The notes under the pieces: generated by a model
Told to the model about the DNA's origin: nothing
The model's input: only the letters and a program-made list of their open reading frames with translations
Databases searched by the model: none
From: Xenopus tropicalis
Taxonomy: Eukaryota; Chordata; Amphibia; Anura; Pipidae
Reading direction: 5' to 3'
DNA length: 64,000 bases
Assembly (NCBI RefSeq): GCF_000004195.4
Contig: NC_030684.2
Span: 108,282,429 to 108,346,428 of the forward strand
Translations under genes and position numbers: made by a program
Shown here: positions 33,682 through 45,182 of the stretch, piece by piece
Layout: every line of letters begins with the position of its first letter
Position numbering within the stretch: the stretch's first letter is position 1

Positions 33682-34607
33682 TAGAGATGTAGCGAACCTC
33701 ACAAAAAAAGTTCGCGAACCCGTTTGCGAACTTCTGCCAAAAAGTGCGAACTTTTGCGAACTTTGCGAACCCCATAGACTTCAATGGGAAGGCGAACTTT
33801 AAAACCAAGAAAAGCCATTTCTGGCCAGAAAACTGATTTTAAAGTTGTTTAAAGGGTGCCACGACCTGGGCAGGGGCATGCCGGAGGGGGATCAAGGGCA
33901 AAAATTTCTCTGAAAAATACGTTGTTGACACAGTGTTGCGTTTTGTGCTGGAAAGGGCAGAAATCACACTACATTTCTAAACTTGTGTAATAAACTGCTT
34001 TATAACGTCTGGCATCTACATAAATTACAGTAGCAAAGTAAAAAAACACAAATAAAAACAAATGATGTGAATGTGTGGTTGGTGCTTAGTGCACTACTAT
34101 GAGCAGCACGCCTGTCTCCAACACACACAGACGGAGCTGCAGTACACAATGAAAAGAAGAGTAACAGTAATCAGAAAATAAAAGCAGTCCTTACAAGGAC
34201 TATTGGGTTACAGCAGATGAGATCAGCAGGACAGCTGCCCACAGCAGCTACATACAGAGCAGTAGAAAGTAGATTACTAGTCAGCAAAGCTACCTAAACT
34301 GTCCCTCAAACCCCTGCACAGCTCTCTCCCTATGCTAACTCATCAAGCACACACAGGCAGAATGTAAAATGGCTGCTGGGCTTCAGTTTATATATGGAAG
34401 GGAGTGGTCCGGGGGTGGTCCAGGAGGGAGAGCTGCCTGATTGGCTGCCATGTATCTGCTGGCTCTGGGGTGAGAGGTCATAATTTGGCTCCAGCTAAGG
34501 CGAACCCAAAATTGCAAACTTCGCTAAAAGTTCGCGAACTTGCGAACTTGCGGACACCCGATTTTCGTGCGAATTAGTTCTCCGGCGAACAGTTCGCTAC
34601 ATCTCTA
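33682..34607. mobile_element. Non-autonomous hAT element, 926 bp, perfect 8-bp TSD
   Basis: AAGATAAG at 33674-33681 and again at 34608-34615 flanks an element whose left end TAGAGATGTAGCGAAC is the exact inverse of its right end GTTCGCTACATCTCTA. TAGAG-type termini with an 8-bp TSD are hAT hallmarks. Subterminal regions carry many short repeats of the GTTCGCGAAC/TGCGAACTT motif, which are possible transposase-binding sites. No transposase frame exists inside, so movement would need a transposase in trans. Perfect TSD and surviving CpGs suggest a recent insertion. Confidence 0.92.
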
Positions 34608-34615
34608 AAGATAAG

Positions 34616-35100
34616 AGGAGCGGGACAGAAGCAGAGGTCATTTGTAATATAGAACTATAACACAATAGACATGGCCAATAGCACATCTGGCAAATTAACC
34701 CCTTCTGTGGCCCTCACCTGTTGACTCAAATCAAACCTGATTCCCTCTGTATTAGTATGTGGACGGACTGGGTAACTGGTACTCTTTCCCGCATTGCTTT
34801 GAGCTACATGGATCCAGGCTTACATGTACTCGTTGCACCAATAAACATAATAACTCTTTATATAAGTTTAAACGGTAGCTAATACCTATTCCTAACAATA
34901 AGTATCTAACATCACCAGCATGCCTTGCTGACTAACAACTGTCTATTAGTTTCCAATGAAATGGTGTTTAACACTATAAGCAGTAAGATGTCCCACAGAA
35001 TAATAACTTGTTACTCAGATCCAGAAATAACAATCATTAATACTGTTTCATTTTAAGGATCCATACTCCCTCCTCTGACTTATTCTTGTAGCTCAGTCTC
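34616..35100. other. Unassigned sequence
   Basis: Nothing recognised between the hAT element and the next repeat. Confidence 0.35.
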
Positions 35101-35350
35101 TGGGGGTAATTTATCAACTTTCAAATTTGAATATATTTTCCGTGATTCAAAATGTTTGTGCACAAAAACTCCCAAACTCTTCAAATTATGGTTTCCAAAA
35201 CAAAAAAGTCTGATATTTATTCAGCGTAAAAAATCTGAAAACTCTCATTTAAAACTTCAGCATCTAAAAGCTTGTGAGTTCATGTATAAAGTCAATAGGA
35301 GTTGTCCTGGTTACAATTTATTCAGATTTTCAATTCAAGTGTTTTGAATA
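35101..35350 (+). repeat. MITE-like repeat (GGGGGTAATTTATCAACT terminus)
   Basis: TGGGGGTAATTTATCAACTT resembles the termini at 25618 and 23262. Downstream blocks GTGCACAAAAACTCCCAAAC, GATATTTATTCAGCG and CTTCAGCATCTAAAAGCTTG fit a repeat I recall from frog genomes. The right TIR was not located. Confidence 0.45.
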
Positions 35351-35677
35351 TTATTGAGAGTTTGAAAATCATGGGTAGAATACAAATTCCATGCATTCAA
35401 GTTTTTTTTTAATGGTTTCATTTGGTCAAGTTTTTTAAGTTTTACATTTTTAAAAAAAAACAAAAACAAAATGTATTTCATATTTGTTCAAACTGGAAGA
35501 ATAATAAAAAAAATAGCTGAATAAGCTTTCCTGCGTCAGACACTGACTGGCTCTCATTAGATTAAAGGACCTTTTATGTGTACTCCATTGAAACCCTCCT
35601 GTAGGTGGTTGTTCCTCCAGCTTCTTTTCAGGGTATACTGTAGGTAACCCCAGGAATCACTATACAGGGACTGTACA

Positions 35678-35990
35678 GGTGTAGGATCCATTATACAGAA
35701 ACCCTTTATCCAGAAAGTTACAAATTACGGAAAGGCCATCTCCCATAGACTCCATTTTAAACAAAATGATTCTAATTTTTAGAAATAATTACCTTTTTCT
35801 CTGTATTGTACTTGATCCCAACTAAGATATAATTAATCCTTATTGGATGGAAAACAATCCTAATTGGATTTATTTAGTGTTGAAATGATTTTTTAGTAAC
35901 TTAAAGCATGGAGATCCAAACTACAGAAAGATCCCTTATAAGGAAGACTCCAGGTCCTGAGCATTCTGGATAACAGATCCCATACCTGTA
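35678..35990 (+). mobile_element. CCCATACCTG-type palindromic repeat, near full length
   Basis: It starts GGATCCATTATACAGAAACC and ends GATAACAGATCCCATACCTG, so the termini are inverted copies (CAGGTATGGGATC read inward from the right). Blocks in between follow the 8832-9130 copy in order. It has no coding capacity. I do not assign a superfamily. Confidence 0.7.
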
Positions 35991-38187
35991 AAAAGACTTC
36001 AAACTTGTTCTTTCCTGGTGGCCTCCAGAGCTAGGGGACATTTTCCTGAATCTGGTTCCTTCTCTCCCTACACCTCTTGGATTCCAGCTCCAACCTTGTC
36101 CTGGCTGCTGTGGGATAGGTAATACCCATTACTAGATGATGGATCAGTGAGTCGATGTGTAATATGCAACCAAACTTAAAACTATGGACTGAAATTGAAT
36201 GTGAGCAGCGGAAAGTTTAAGGAAACAAACACCATAAGGGTGTGATATTGTTTGCATGTGAAGCTGGGGAAGGTTTTTATGTTTAACTGTGCTTGTTTGT
36301 ATATAGGCCCTCACACTAGTTTATCATTCTATCAGTATTTGGATTTGCTCATGCCTGCATTTATACAGATTCATTCACGTGAAGGCATCTGATCTGGGTC
36401 AGAACTGCCAATCCAGTAGAACAGATTGGTGTAGCCTCAAGGATTTATTATTCTATATCATCGCAAAACTCTCCCCCCCCATGTTTACCGATACGTTCCA
36501 TAGAGAGCCATATCTGGAGGCAATTTCACAAAATGTAATGGCGTATTATGTTACAAATCCTATGGAACTGCAATAAAGCACTCCGCATACCTGCACTGAG
36601 AACTGTAATTTAGTTACTGGTAATCCACCAAATGACAAAATCTGGATTAGGTGAGTAATATCACTCAGTCATATGGAGTCAATGATGAATTATTTAAACA
36701 TAATATCAAACTCCAGTGTGCATTGAAATGAATGTTAAGTATCCAATTAGATATTCTTTTGCATTAAGCCATTTCAAGGATAGTTTAACAGCATTTTAAT
36801 AAGCAGCTATTTATGTTAATGCAGAAATTGTAATTTATCTAAATGGCGAGATATTACATGTAACAGACTGAATAGACCAACAATATGGCACTAGGCTCAC
36901 ATCTGATGGTCGCTGGTTGGAGGACAAAGGAAGTTGGTTGTTAATCGATCACCATTCTGCTAAATTCTTTTTCATGGCTATTCCTGAAAACAAGATATAA
37001 GTTCATCCCTTGATAAATTACTGGGATATCATTAATATTTACATGTATTTGACATGAAAGTATATAGGCCAGCTAGGGATGAACCCATTAGAAGATAGGG
37101 TCTGGTTTATGGTTCTATTTGGTTAAAATAATATAAAATGTATCCTAGTGCAGCACTATAGAGGATGGAGAAAATACATTTCCCTTGCCGTTATTATTAT
37201 TTTCTAATGGCGTGATCACAAGGGCTATTATTAGGTCTCTCTAATTCATACTATTGTGTTAAGATCAGACTTATAATTAGCCTACAAATCCCAGTCAAAC
37301 AAATCAGACCCGCAGAGCAAAGTTCAGGCCATGTCATACAAAGCCCTATACAAATCACCCATATTTCCTGGGTTTAGGAACACACCAGACACTGTTGCTA
37401 CAGAAACCAGCATTTTTAGTAGGTTCAAGCACTTGGCATCATTGTGCCGAGACCTCCCCTCAGGAGGCATTCATTTAGTGCAGTACAGATTACAAATTTC
37501 ACATAAAGCACAATACTTTGTCTACCCCCAGACAAAAGGACAATGCTATATGTTATACAGGGCTTTCCTCAATAAATGCTGATCATTTTTAGAAAAGGGT
37601 GAGGGAGAGGTTATATACCATTTTTCCATCTGCAGACTGGGATTAAGAGATTACTGTAGAACATAAAAGAACAATGTTGTAGTATAAGTGTAACAGATAC
37701 TGTATCCCCAGGGGTCCCTTATTCTTTTCTCATTCCAACTACGTTCCCTGGAGAGCTGGTTACTAGACCCCAGAGAAAGATAATGGTTTTACTATCTACT
37801 GTCTTTCCTGCCAAGAGACCGAGAATTTATTTCCAGAACCAGCAGTATGGGGATCATGCAACATCATAGGACACATTTTCCCTGGTCATAACACAGGGGC
37901 CAATCAGGAATCGGTCTATGGCAGTTTAAGTAATAAATAAAAATACTTGATTGGTTGTCATGCTTTGACTATATTTCTATAGAGAGCAATTTAAATAGCA
38001 CTGAAGATTCACTGATAGCACAGTATTTTCATGTTTGGTTTGGTCTTGGTTTTATGGAATGATATATTTGGAGAAAGCCCTGATTTCTTTTGGGTGATCT
38101 GAAGCTAAGAAACAAATTCCCTAATTAAGGAACAAAAGAGTTGTGAATTGGTCTATCGTTGGCTTGGGATGCTGCTTTAAAGCTTGT
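35991..38187. other. Unassigned unique DNA; candidate conserved block 36660-36900
   Basis: About 2.2 kb without recognised genes or repeats. The 36780-36860 segment (GCATTTTAATAAGCAGC, TTATGTTAATGCAG, TTGTAATTTATCTAAATGG) has the TAAT-rich look of conserved non-coding DNA. Confidence 0.3.
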
Positions 38188-38195
38188 GCAGTTGG

Positions 38196-38477
38196 CAGGG
38201 CCGGATTTGTTTGCTGGGCGCCCCAAGGCCGCCCCCTCTCTGTTGCGCCTCCCTGCGCATGCGGGAACGGCGAACCTTCCCCCCCGCGCATGCGCGAACT
38301 CGCGATCGCGCATGCGCGTGCCTTTTCAATCACCTACGGAGCAGTGGGGGAGAGGTCCCCATTGCTCCGTATGTGCAAAAAACTTTAATATTTTGGTGCG
38401 GCGGGGCGGTATTCCGCCCCCCAATTTTTGCCGCCCTAGGCCCGGGCCTTTGTGGCCTTTCCACAAATCCGGGCCTG
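38196..38477 (+). mobile_element. GC-rich hAT-type MITE, 282 bp, perfect 8-bp TSD
   Basis: GCAGTTGG at 38188-38195 and 38478-38485 flanks CAGGGCCGGATTTG at the left and CAAATCCGGGCCTG at the right. The interior has clustered GCGCATGCGC palindromes and a stem formed by TACGGAGCAGTGGGG facing CCCCATTGCTCCGTA. GC and CpG are far above the surroundings. Frames of 60-114 codons on both strands arise from this and are not genes. Confidence 0.92.
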
Positions 38478-38485
38478 GCAGTTGG

Positions 38486-38878
38486 TGGTAGCTCCCGGGG
38501 TACCCTCTGCAAGCTGCAGTCATTTTGATGCAGTGTGGTGGAAGTGACGCAGTATTGACTTCAAAATTTGGATGTGTCAAGTGCAACTCCATTTTAAATC
38601 TGCAGTTACCCTGGTCTTTGTGGCCATTGTCAGCTATGTGCTATTGGCTTCAAAGCTGCAATGGAAAGGCTGCTATTGGCCAAGTCACACAGGTGTATTT
38701 TAGAGGCTGTAATAGTCCAGTGACCAACTGTAATGTAAAGACTGGCAGTAACCAAGACACAAACCTGTGTAATGCTATAGCTGCTATCAGGTCTGGACTG
38801 GCATTCAAAATAGGCCCTGTTATTTCAAGTACACAGAGGCCCAAACAGTAGTGTTGTGTTCTTAGATACAACTTTGTA
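38486..38878. other. Unassigned spacer between inverted hAT MITEs
   Basis: Unique-looking sequence. It includes CAGGTCTGGACTGGCATTC at about 38788, a decayed copy of the GGTTGGACTGGG hAT terminus. Confidence 0.35.
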
Positions 38879-38886
38879 GATATAAG

Positions 38887-39159
38887 CAGGCCCGGATTTG
38901 CGGAGAGGCCGCAAAGGCCCGGGCCTAGGGCGGCACAAATTTAGGGGCGGCATGCCGCCCCGCCGCAACGAAATTTTAAAATTTTGCTCCAATACGGAGC
39001 AGTGGGGATTTCTCCCCACTGCTCCGTAAGGGAGTTAAATGCCTGCGCACTTGAGTCGACGCGGCGCGGCATGGAGGGAGGGGGGGGCTTGTTCGCGCAT
39101 GCGCAGGGGGCGCGAATGGGGGACGGCCTAGGGGCGGCTGCTTTTGAAATCCGGCGCTG
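38887..39159 (-). mobile_element. GC-rich hAT-type MITE, 273 bp, perfect TSD, inverted copy
   Basis: GATATAAG at 38879-38886 and 39160-39167 flanks CAGGCCCGGATTTG and ATCCGGCGCTG. Compared with 38196-38477 it lies in the opposite orientation: its GGCCCGGGCCTAGGGCGGC block sits at the left. A perfect stem TACGGAGCAGTGGGG / CCCCACTGCTCCGTA lies at its centre (about 38992-39029). Confidence 0.92.
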
Positions 39160-39242
39160 GATATAAGAATCCCCAAGTGCAGCAGTGCCAAAATATCTTT
39201 GCTTCTGTGTCTCTGTGCAATTGGCTACATCTCATGAGTCTG

Positions 39243-39552
39243 AGTCTCATGAGCCCGCAGCTATTCTTTGGTTGCAGGCTATTCTTTTGTCGCCCGCGGC
39301 TATTCTTTGGTTGCAGGCTATTCTTTTGTCGCCCGCGGCTATTCTTTTGTCGCCCGCAGCTATTCTTTTGTCGCCATGGCTATTCTTTTGTCGCGCAGCT
39401 ATTATTTTGATGCCCGCAACTATTCTTTTGACACGAGTGACAATTTTTGGGCACGCTGCAATTTTTTCTGCAGCAAATTTTTTCAGCCGTTTCGCGAAAC
39501 GTGGAAATTCGCCGCGAATCCATGCCTGGCGAAACATTACGCCTATCACTAA
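39243..39552 (+). repeat. GTGATGGGCGAATT-family element with expanded tandem core
   Basis: The right end (TTTCGCGAAACGTGGAAATTC, CGCCGCGAATCCATGCCTGG, CGAAACATTACGCCTATCAC) is the terminus of the family also seen, decayed, at 12026 and 44998. Its interior is the minisatellite at 39258-39440. High CpG and intact ends suggest a young copy. Confidence 0.65.
39258..39440. repeat. Minisatellite, about nine 18-21-bp units
   Basis: Units follow the pattern GCTATTCTTTTGTCGCCCGC, alternating at first with GCTATTCTTTGGTTGCAG. Two adjacent long units (GGCTATTCTTTGGTTGCAG plus a GTCGCCCGC unit) form a ~41-bp higher-order repeat. Units become more divergent to the right (GCTATTATTTTGATGCCCGC). Frames of 88-129 codons repeating 'YSF' or 'AILL' are artefacts. 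Confidence 0.92.
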
Positions 39553-39782
39553 CCATGAGACTTCCTTCCGTTGATGGAAGCAGGCAGCATGTGAATGCAT
39601 TGTCATTTTACATTTAGCAAAGCTTCTTGGCATTACTCTAGTTATTTGGTTCTGTCCTGTTCCAGGAAATCCTGATTATATTACGCAAAATACTCTAGAT
39701 GTTTCCCAGTACAGACACCACTTAAATGATAATTCAGAAGTTTTTGTAGGACGTGATAACCCCACCAGGGCTCATACCTTGC
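39553..39782. other. Unassigned sequence
   Basis: No feature recognised. Confidence 0.3.
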
Positions 39783-39905
39783 TTAAAGGAACATAGCAAC
39801 AAAAAATGTCCAAAACATCTATAAAAAAGTATGTTAAAGTAATTAGAATAATGTACTGTTGCCCTGCACTGGTAAATCTGATCTGTTTGCTTCAGAAAGA
39901 CTAGT
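39783..39905 (+). mobile_element. T2-type MITE, left half only
   Basis: TTAAAGGAACATAGCAACAA, AAAAATGTCC, TGTACTGTTGCCCTGCACTG and GTTTGCTTCAGAAAGACTA parallel the left arm of the 11367-11781 element. The match stops without a right TIR. Confidence 0.7.
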
Positions 39906-41300
39906 ATTTGTCAGCACTGCGCTTTGTACCTTGCATTGAATTTTCATTCTGGCGCAGGAACCAGTGGCACATATGTTACACGCATGGGCTCGAAGGCTCT
40001 CATATACAGTAGTCCCTGACTATTGTAAACATATATAGACTGGGATTCCAAATAGGCCCTGAGCTTATTTTGGTGAATAAGATGTAACTGCGGATGGCGC
40101 AGTGCTATTGCATCAAGTGAATCATTTATTTGTATCTTCACTGATGCTGAAATGCTGGGGAAAACGGTGCATTGTGGGAATAAAACATGGATTGTGCTGG
40201 AAATTGGACTTGGCACACTGTAAATGAACCCTATTGTTCCATAGTATACTATGGGAAAGCCTTTCACTAACATTCTGGGAAGGTTGTAGACATAACCATC
40301 ATACTGCGTTATCAGGCGGCATATAGGAATCAGAGCAATAGAGAACTCATTGTTGTCAAAGTTGTCAAAGGTGAAGAGGATACAATAATTGGAATGTTAA
40401 TATGTACTTTGCCCTTATACCAGCATTTCATTCATATATATAAGCATTTGTATAACCAAATGATATCAGTTGCATATCCTACTTCCATGTGTTGTGAAGT
40501 GTCTCGGTAACATTGTGCATATGCAGCTTGCCCATTTCAAGACAAGTATATAGGTCAGCCAATCACTTATGCTGATTGATATACCTGCACTTAGGTTGCT
40601 ACAGCCTTGAGTATGGTCTCTTAGTGCCCATCAAGGATTAAATCTTTACATCATTGGGTATGCAGTTATTTCTATGCATTTCACATACATATGGATAAAG
40701 GAAGGGAACTTATCAATTTCTGGGTATGTAAAATAAAACTAAAGATATAAATGAATTCATTTCTAAGTGATAATATTTGTATGCAGTTTGATAGCAAATG
40801 AAGATCATATATTTAATGAGCAGTTTAAAAATATTTACCCCCATACTGATCTGTTTAGTGGGTATAAGCTTCAATTAGAGACACAATTAAAACTGGCATT
40901 AGATATGTCCCACCTTATGCCTGGAAAAAAATATATAGGCAATGGTTATTCTAGGCAGGGGTTGAATAGATGAGTAGTAAGGCACTTGACTGTAGCTCCC
41001 ACATAAAAGTCCTTCCCACCCTACAGGGGTGACACGTGGGCAGGATGTGGAATTCCCATGGCATAAGGACACCTTGCATGTCAATTTTGTAAAGGAATTA
41101 CAACGCAATAGTTGTACTAATGGAGATTATAAGGATGCTTGTAGCTGACCCCCCAAGAACCAATGGCAAAAGAACCTAAGCTATAAATGCAAGATGAGCC
41201 CCCTGGGTCTGTTAAGGGCAGATGAATCAAAATGTGAGATTAGAGCTCACTACAGAAAAATGTGGCCATTTTCTATTCGCCCTCTTTCTATTTTATACAC
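39906..41300. other. Unassigned sequence
   Basis: About 1.4 kb. No gene or repeat recognised. The 109-codon minus frame at 39944-40273 is not protein-like. Confidence 0.35.
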
Positions 41301-41306
41301 TTGTGA

Positions 41307-41318
41307 GGGGGGGGGGGG
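41307..41318 (+). repeat. Poly-G run (12 G)
   Basis: Uninterrupted G run in GTGA-G12-CACA. Confidence 0.95.
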
Positions 41319-41353
41319 CACATCGCAAGTGCAGAGAGAACAATACCACTCTC

Positions 41354-41560
41354 TGGGATCCGTTATCCAGAAACCCGTTATCCAGAAAGTTCTGAATTTC
41401 GGGAAGGCCATCTCCAATAGACTCCATTGTAATCAAATAATTAAATTTCTATGATTTTTTTAGTAGACAAGTTATAGAGATCCAAATTACGGAAGGATCA
41501 CTTATCCAGAAACCCCCCAGATCCTGAATATTCTGGATAACTGGTCCCATATCTGTAACA
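41354..41560 (+). mobile_element. CCCATACCTG-type repeat with internal deletion
   Basis: The left end CTGGGATCCGTTATCCAGAA and the right end GATAACTGGTCCCATATCTG are both present. About 100 bp of the middle found in the 8832 and 35678 copies is missing: the sequence jumps from the ATTGTAATCAAATAATT part to the TTTTTTTAGTAGAC part. Confidence 0.7.
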
Positions 41561-43200
41561 GAAAATACATCAAATCCCAATTTCACACCTTTTCATCAAA
41601 CTGCTTTTTACTTTCTTTACTTCACTCTTATTTACAATATACCTGTACTATAAGACACTCATTGTTGATACAGAGGTGCTTATTCTGTGCCTGAATTTGC
41701 ATTAAGACAAGCCATTTGCTAATGCTCCACTAGATGGCAGAATTCTACAAGGCTACTGAACTGGCATAAACCAGATGAATGTCAGTTGACTTCTAGGCAG
41801 GCCACATACACTAAAGTGCTATGCCCATTGTTCATTTGAATGATTGTTAAATTGCCAAAGGAGAGCCAGCCTGAGTAACTTTACCCTCTGAACTGAAGAT
41901 AAGATTGACCAATTTTTGGGCAAAATAAAATGTTATTGCATTAATGCATTAAATGCTAAATTCCCCTTTGAGACAGTTTGACAGGCAACATTGACTTTTA
42001 TTGACCTGGGAATGCTAGCCATCTATTTTAATATAATCTGACTATGACATGCAATAAGGGCTGCACTTCTATTTAGATGTTATACATTTGCTTTTCAGTA
42101 GCCTGGCATAAGTGAATTTGAGAAGTATAAAAACAAATGAATATCTGCTTGCAGTAGTACAATCATAAATCAAGAAGCATGTTCCAATTCTGAGCCTAAA
42201 GGGCATCTATAGAAGGAGAGAAGGGTGGCCCTGCATTATGCTCCCCAAGCTGTGCAAAACACAGTACTGTAAGATTCCTGTGAAACATCATAGTGATCTA
42301 GTGAGTGTAATTCTTACAACAACTAGATTTCAATACCAACCACTATTGAAAGTGCTCAATAAATTCTGTCTTGGCACACCTTTTTAAGGCATTGAAGAAT
42401 AAATCACCTTTAAAGCATTCTTGCAAGTGGTGTCATTAAGTTATAGTAGATTCTAGGGCCCAAAGCACATCTTAGGGGACCTTAAAGTTTGGTAATAAGA
42501 CATTTCTTATGAAACTATCTGAAAGTGTCAGTACTTCATTAATACCCTATATCTTCTGGGCTCCACAGCAAGTGCAGGGTCTGCTCTCTCTGTAATTTTG
42601 CCTTATCCTTGAAAATCTGACCTGCATTTTATCTAACACTTTTATCCGAGGCAAATAACAAGACCGGCTCCCTTCCAGTACTTCCATAGAAAATGTTTCA
42701 TTAAAATGTATAGGACACTGCTTTGTGAATTTAATTAAACTGCCCACCATGAACTCAGAAAAAGAAAGCCAACTTATGTCCAACTTATGAGATTTGAAAC
42801 CTGTACCGTAAAACATTATACTGTATCCCATAATGATGGCAGTGATATGCTCATTGGTTAGTGACCAGACACTTACAATACAAATCTGTTTTAACAGATG
42901 GGCAGAAGGGGCCCAACAGGACAGAGGAGCCCACCATCAGAAATTTCATCTGCTATAACTTTTGAATTAACCACCCCCACCCTCTCCCATCCCCAACTCT
43001 AATATATCGCCCTTTTAGTTTAAGCTTTTATTTTAATGTTTAGGTTTGATATGATGTCTTTTAACTTTACTTGGCTAAGGATTTACTCTTCTCTCTGCAA
43101 CAAACCATATACTTGCATTGTGGCCTGTTTAGTGCAGTTCTGGCCCAAATTTGTTAGGGCAGATGGGTGGGTTGATAGTTGGCACCAATGGGTTTTTTAG
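41561..43200. other. Unassigned stretch
   Basis: About 1.6 kb. No gene, RNA or repeat recognised. Confidence 0.35.
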
Positions 43201-43223
43201 TCCCACCAGTGCATTAAAGTGGC

Positions 43224-43520
43224 CCTGTTACAATCCACATGTGCCAGAAAAGTGTACTGAATGAGGAAGATGAAGCTCTTACACTGCCCAATGTTGCATT
43301 CTAGGGCACATTTGATGATGACATGAAGATTGCCAAGTACCACAGTCAGCACCTGGAAACAGAGGGAAGTGTTCTTAAGAATAAGCTTATGGAGCACATT
43401 CACAAAATGAAGGCAGGCAGACTTTTGGATGACGAGGCAGAGGCTTTCGGGTCTAAGGAATAGAAGGCAATGAAATGGCGAGAGGAGAGACTACAAGCCA
43501 AACAGGAAGGCATTCTCTAT
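43224..43520 (+). pseudogene. Possible coding relic with two in-frame stops
   Basis: One plus-strand frame reads NEEDEALTLPNVAF, stop, GTFDDDMKIAKYHSQHLE, then TEGSVLKNKLMEHIHKMK, AGRLLDDEAEAFGSKE, stop, KAMKWREERLQAKQEG. The charged, heptad-like, coiled-coil-like composition over ~90 residues is unlike other frames in the window. I cannot name the parent protein. It could be a retrocopy, a decayed transposon gag-like frame, or chance. No poly(A) or flanking duplication was recognised. Confidence 0.35.
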
Positions 43521-44990
43521 CTACTTTTTAAAAGAAGAATTGGCATAAAAAAAGCCCAATTCCCTGCTGTTCCCATATATATAATTTTGCAAACTCAATA
43601 CTAGTTTCTCCAACCCCAGTAAGTTACAAGGGGCTGTGCGTAGTGCATTAACCTTGTTGCCAGGTGCTATACTTGCTAAACCTGTACCCGTTAGTCTCAC
43701 GTGTAGTAACGGTCCCTCCAAATGCAAAAGTCTTGGCTCTACAGCCGATAAGCAAGGTGTAAATGAGGGGAAACCTATAAAAGAAATCACACCTTATGTC
43801 TATATCGTCCAGATAATTTGTACAGTAATTGTAGCTATAATGTTGTGTAGACAATACCTTTGGAGTTATTATTATTTCATTAATTCCTGGATAGAATAAT
43901 TCAACGTTGGAAGTTCTACAATCAATTGACAAACTGTATAAGTTGCCACTTGCAAAGAAATCATCCAAATTCAACATTATCTTTGAATTTTTAAATTCTG
44001 TTTTAGATGGGATATATTTATGGAGAGCGCTGTCAGGTTGTGAAGGTGAGCACACATCTGCTTTTCAAATATTTTCCCTAAGGATTTTGCTTTGATCGTG
44101 TCATTGTGTTCAGAAGGTCAGATTTGATGGCTTGGAGGATTTTTTTCTTCTTTCTGTGAATTGTTTTAGCTCATTGCCAGAGCAGTATTCCAATCACAAA
44201 CCATCCGCCGGTCAGATACCTTCTGAAAGATGATCAGTGGAAGACTAAAATAGTTCAGGGATTCCATGGCAACAAGTGCGTGACCTGCGTTATACTGATA
44301 TAGAAAAAGGAAGGTAACCTCTACTGAAAAGAAGGGAAGGAGAAGAGACGGAGAATACAACTGGGTGTTACTGACCTTACATATTATCTTATTCTTGTAT
44401 AATAACCTGTGCACATCAGGGTTCCCATAAGTATAAACAATATATTAGCTACTCTCTCATAGTAAGGTCAGGACAAGACTATTTATCAGCAGCATATGGT
44501 TCTGTGGATAGATCCCACTAGGTTGCTGGACAAACTGGCAGATGCCATGTTAACACTATAGGGCTCATTTACTTTTCCATGGGAAAAATCTGTAGTGCTT
44601 ATCTCTTAAGCCCTTGTGTTCTAGGGAATGCTACACTTTGTACCTAGTCTCCCAATCTAAATCTTCTGCGAGATGCACAGTGCTGCATCAGCCTTATCCT
44701 TATCATTTGAGCTGGCCTATGTGCCTCCCCATTCCTGGTTCCAGTGAAAATAAACCTTAACCCTACAGTGTATGATGATATTCTTGACTAAATGCATGCT
44801 TTCTGCTTTGGTGAAGGCTCTTGCCTGTTTCAGCACAAAAATACCCCCATGCACAAAATGAGATCCAAACAGTGTGGATTCGCTGAGATTAGAATGGAAA
44901 AACTTGATTTTGCTCACAAAGCCCTGACCTCATCTTAACTGAACACCTGAAGGATAAAAATGAAACTCAAACTGTGAGCAAAGCCTGATC
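43521..44990. other. Unassigned sequence
   Basis: Overlapping frames up to 135 codons occur on both strands (43636-44055) without protein-like features. No repeat recognised. Confidence 0.35.
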
Positions 44991-44997
44991 CCCAATA

Positions 44998-45182
44998 GTT
45001 ATAAGCAAATCTGTCCCATTTCACTGAAAAATTTGGGAAACTGCTGAAAAACTCAGGAAACTAGAATAAATTTGTGAAATGCAGCAAATTTTCACAGTAG
45101 TTTGGCAAAACAATTTACTAATGGTGAAATGCAATTTTCAATGAATGCATGCTTGGTGAATAAATTTGCTCATAACTAATCC
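44998..45182 (+). repeat. Degenerate copy of the GTGATG..GAAT.T family
   Basis: AAGCAAATCTGTCCCATTTC, ACTGAAAAATTTGGGAAACT, GGTGAATAAATTTGCTCATA parallel the 12026-12250 copy. Almost all CpGs are lost, indicating age. Confidence 0.5.

Noticed and set aside
38125..38592. Seven overlapping frames of 60-114 codons
   Set aside because: They arise from the GC-rich hAT MITE and occur on both strands.
39258..39440. CRISPR-like repeat array
   Set aside because: Units are contiguous without unique spacers, in vertebrate DNA.
39185..39633. Frames of 88-129 codons with repeated AILLSP or YSFVAR units
   Set aside because: Products of the 20-21-bp minisatellite, open on both strands.
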